From Leguminivora glycinivorella (Eukaryota > Arthropoda > Insecta > Lepidoptera > Tortricidae): a stretch of DNA of 64,000 nucleotides. Below are positions 62,223-64,000 of this stretch, one piece after another (the stretch's first letter is position 1; every line of letters starts with the position of its first letter). Both the position numbers and the translations under genes were made by a program. The stretch is taken from contig NC_062993.1 in NCBI RefSeq assembly GCF_023078275.1, positions 9,857,252 to 9,921,251 of the forward strand. The letters are read 5' to 3'. Under the pieces are notes generated by a model. It searched no databases and had not been told where the DNA came from. It saw only the letters and a list, made by a program, of their open reading frames with translations.

Positions 62223-64000
62223 TAAGTTTGATGGTAACGATGTACGAATATGTATTACGTATATTATTAATTTATGACGCAAATATATTGTCTATCGTTT
62301 ATATTATTAGAAACCTATCAAACCTACGAACCACCTACTATATCGAACTACGATATTGTACGAAACAATATCGTATTGAAAGTAGAAATCAATTGACTAA
62401 TTTGCTGGCAACTATAACATTACGTACAATTTTCTATTCCTTTTACAATGAACAAACACAAAGTGCCAAAAATATGTAGACATACCTTAATGTACAGTCC
62501 GCGCACGAGTTCCGTGCATTCGGGGGCTGGGGTAAAGGGAGAGTGTACCCCGCGCCCGTGCGTCGCATCACACCCCACGCTCGCCCGAAAACAGTGTTGG
62601 GGACGAATTGAATGCAAATTTATCGAATCTTGTCGCTACACACTCTCCCAAACTTAGTCTCTTTTTAGTTTATTGTTGAGGTAAAAACCACATATTTTTT
62701 ACTTATTCTAGTCGTAAAGTTTATTGTTACGCACCATCTGCAATTCTGCACGTTTGTGTTATTGATGTTAGCGTCATATTATTATCGTTACGTGTTTATT
62801 ACCTCTCTTTTTTGTTTTGTCTAATACCTTTCGTCGGGTCTTTATCGGCGTGAGAAAGCGATGCCATCTGCTTGCAGTATGCAATTAAATAAAATATATT
62901 TTATATTTTAAGCAATATACAATTAAATAAAAAATATTTTTTTAAACACATACTAGAGGTAATCCGGTTATTATGATTAAATATATAACTATATTATAAT
63001 TACACTAGTTTTATTTACTTCATTATATCAATTGTTCGTACATATAGAATTAAAAGTGGATTATTAATTTTAATTTGATTAAAATATGATCAAAATAACT
63101 TGTTCATAGTACCTAATCTGTCTGACCAAATCAATTATGTACCTAGTTATTTTTTAATATGCATAAAATTAAAATTATTTTTGCTTGGTTCTTTAATGTA
63201 TGACATAAACCCATCCCCTTTCGTGTCAAATTTTAGTCAAATATGAACCGCGAATTCTTAGCTGCCAGTACGTACAGCAAGAAGGTTATTAGCCGAATAA
63301 AATCGCTGATTGGTAGTTTGTGACATTATATGCATTTCAGCTACACTTATCTGTGTGCATTAGTATAAAAGAGATGACTATTGTTTTGTTTACCAGTTTT
63401 GATTACAGGGCCTGTAAACGTATTGTCTTGTGTAAATGTAGGCGTAATTGACAACGTTTCAAAATTTTCAATGTCCCTAAATCGAAAACCATTTCGAGAT
63501 ATACGCTTGTAGATCACATAAATCATTTTTTAAATTTTTTTTTCCGCATTTTTAGTATAAAAAATCTTAAAAATAGTTTAAAGGGGAAGTGACGTCAAAT
63601 AGCTGATTTAGAGCTGCCACTATATCAAAAAAATCTTCCAGTTGGGATGTCACTTGAGTTTGACAGTGAAACTTATAACAGTTCGTAGCAAAGATATTAA
63701 AAAAATCATGGCTTAGTCTATGATTCGTAGTCATTCACTAGTGGTTGACAGTGACACTTGACAGTCAGACATACCGGAATGTTTAAGCTGACTGTTAAAA
63801 CTTTTTTTTTAGGAATGATTTTGTCGTTTTCTTAGGTGTATGAAACAACACATGTGACGTCACGAAGCTGTGTCTTGACGTTTGTAACTTACGCTCTTTC
63901 TGCTCGAAGCAGTAATAAAAAGGGAAATTCTCATTAAAATAGCAGTTTTTGGAAAAATAAAAAAATACGTGTATCTTTTAGTATTGAGTTCTTTCAAACC
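62223..64000. other. No gene supported; GC-rich block at 62500-62600
   Basis: The stretch 62490-62600 is GC-rich. On the minus strand an exon-like segment runs into GTATGT near 62480, so a small unrecognised exon or repeat cannot be excluded. The rest is AT-rich without recognised features, and I see no SET-domain exon of NSD here. Confidence 0.35.

Noticed and set aside
62420..62657. Small Cys-rich protein on either strand in the GC-rich block
   Set aside because: No family resemblance, no second supporting exon, and overlapping frames on both strands.

Overview
The window looks like nuclear DNA of a lepidopteran (moth or butterfly). It is AT-rich and intron-bearing, and it is packed with interspersed repeats of kinds I recognise from moth and butterfly genomes: tRNA-headed SINEs ending in GATGATGATG, the 'GGGTTCCGTAGCC' and 'AAGTGCGAGTCGG' elements, CAGA-rich repeats, many foldback MITEs and tails of non-LTR elements. 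I recognise two host genes. Species is not determinable by eye.

Layout. 1-39 kb holds no host gene that I can support; it is a mosaic of transposable elements. At 5549-12089 lies a BEL/Pao LTR retrotransposon with identical 464-bp LTRs and a perfect 5-bp target duplication (GACAG), inserted inside a 26-bp-period minisatellite. At 28541-37328 is a large terminal-inverted-repeat element with subterminal tandem repeats. A Ty3/gypsy-type retrotransposon (identical 196-bp LTRs, TSD AATGT) sits inside it, and itself carries three younger insertions: a mariner in gag, a retroposon fragment at the pol 3' end, and a PIF/Harbinger-type MITE two bases from the end of the 3' LTR.

40.2-41.2 kb is a complete two-exon EMC6 gene (ER membrane protein complex subunit 6) on the minus strand. 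From about 42 kb to beyond 60.2 kb, divergently transcribed, is an NSD-family histone methyltransferase gene: PWWP domain, a giant 8.2-kb exon with low-complexity repeats and four HMG-like motifs, PHD fingers, a second PWWP, and then presumably AWS-SET past the window. Its introns are filled with MITEs, SINEs and non-LTR fragments.

Points to look at: the HMG-like repeats of the NSD protein, an expected NSD exon that I cannot find, a frame break in an NSD exon that parallels two breaks in an otherwise fresh BEL element, a gypsy reverse transcriptase whose YxDD box reads YVDE, and the nested insertion stack whose order can be read from target duplications. Repeat families are given working letters (A, B, C ...) so copies can be linked; these are not database names.
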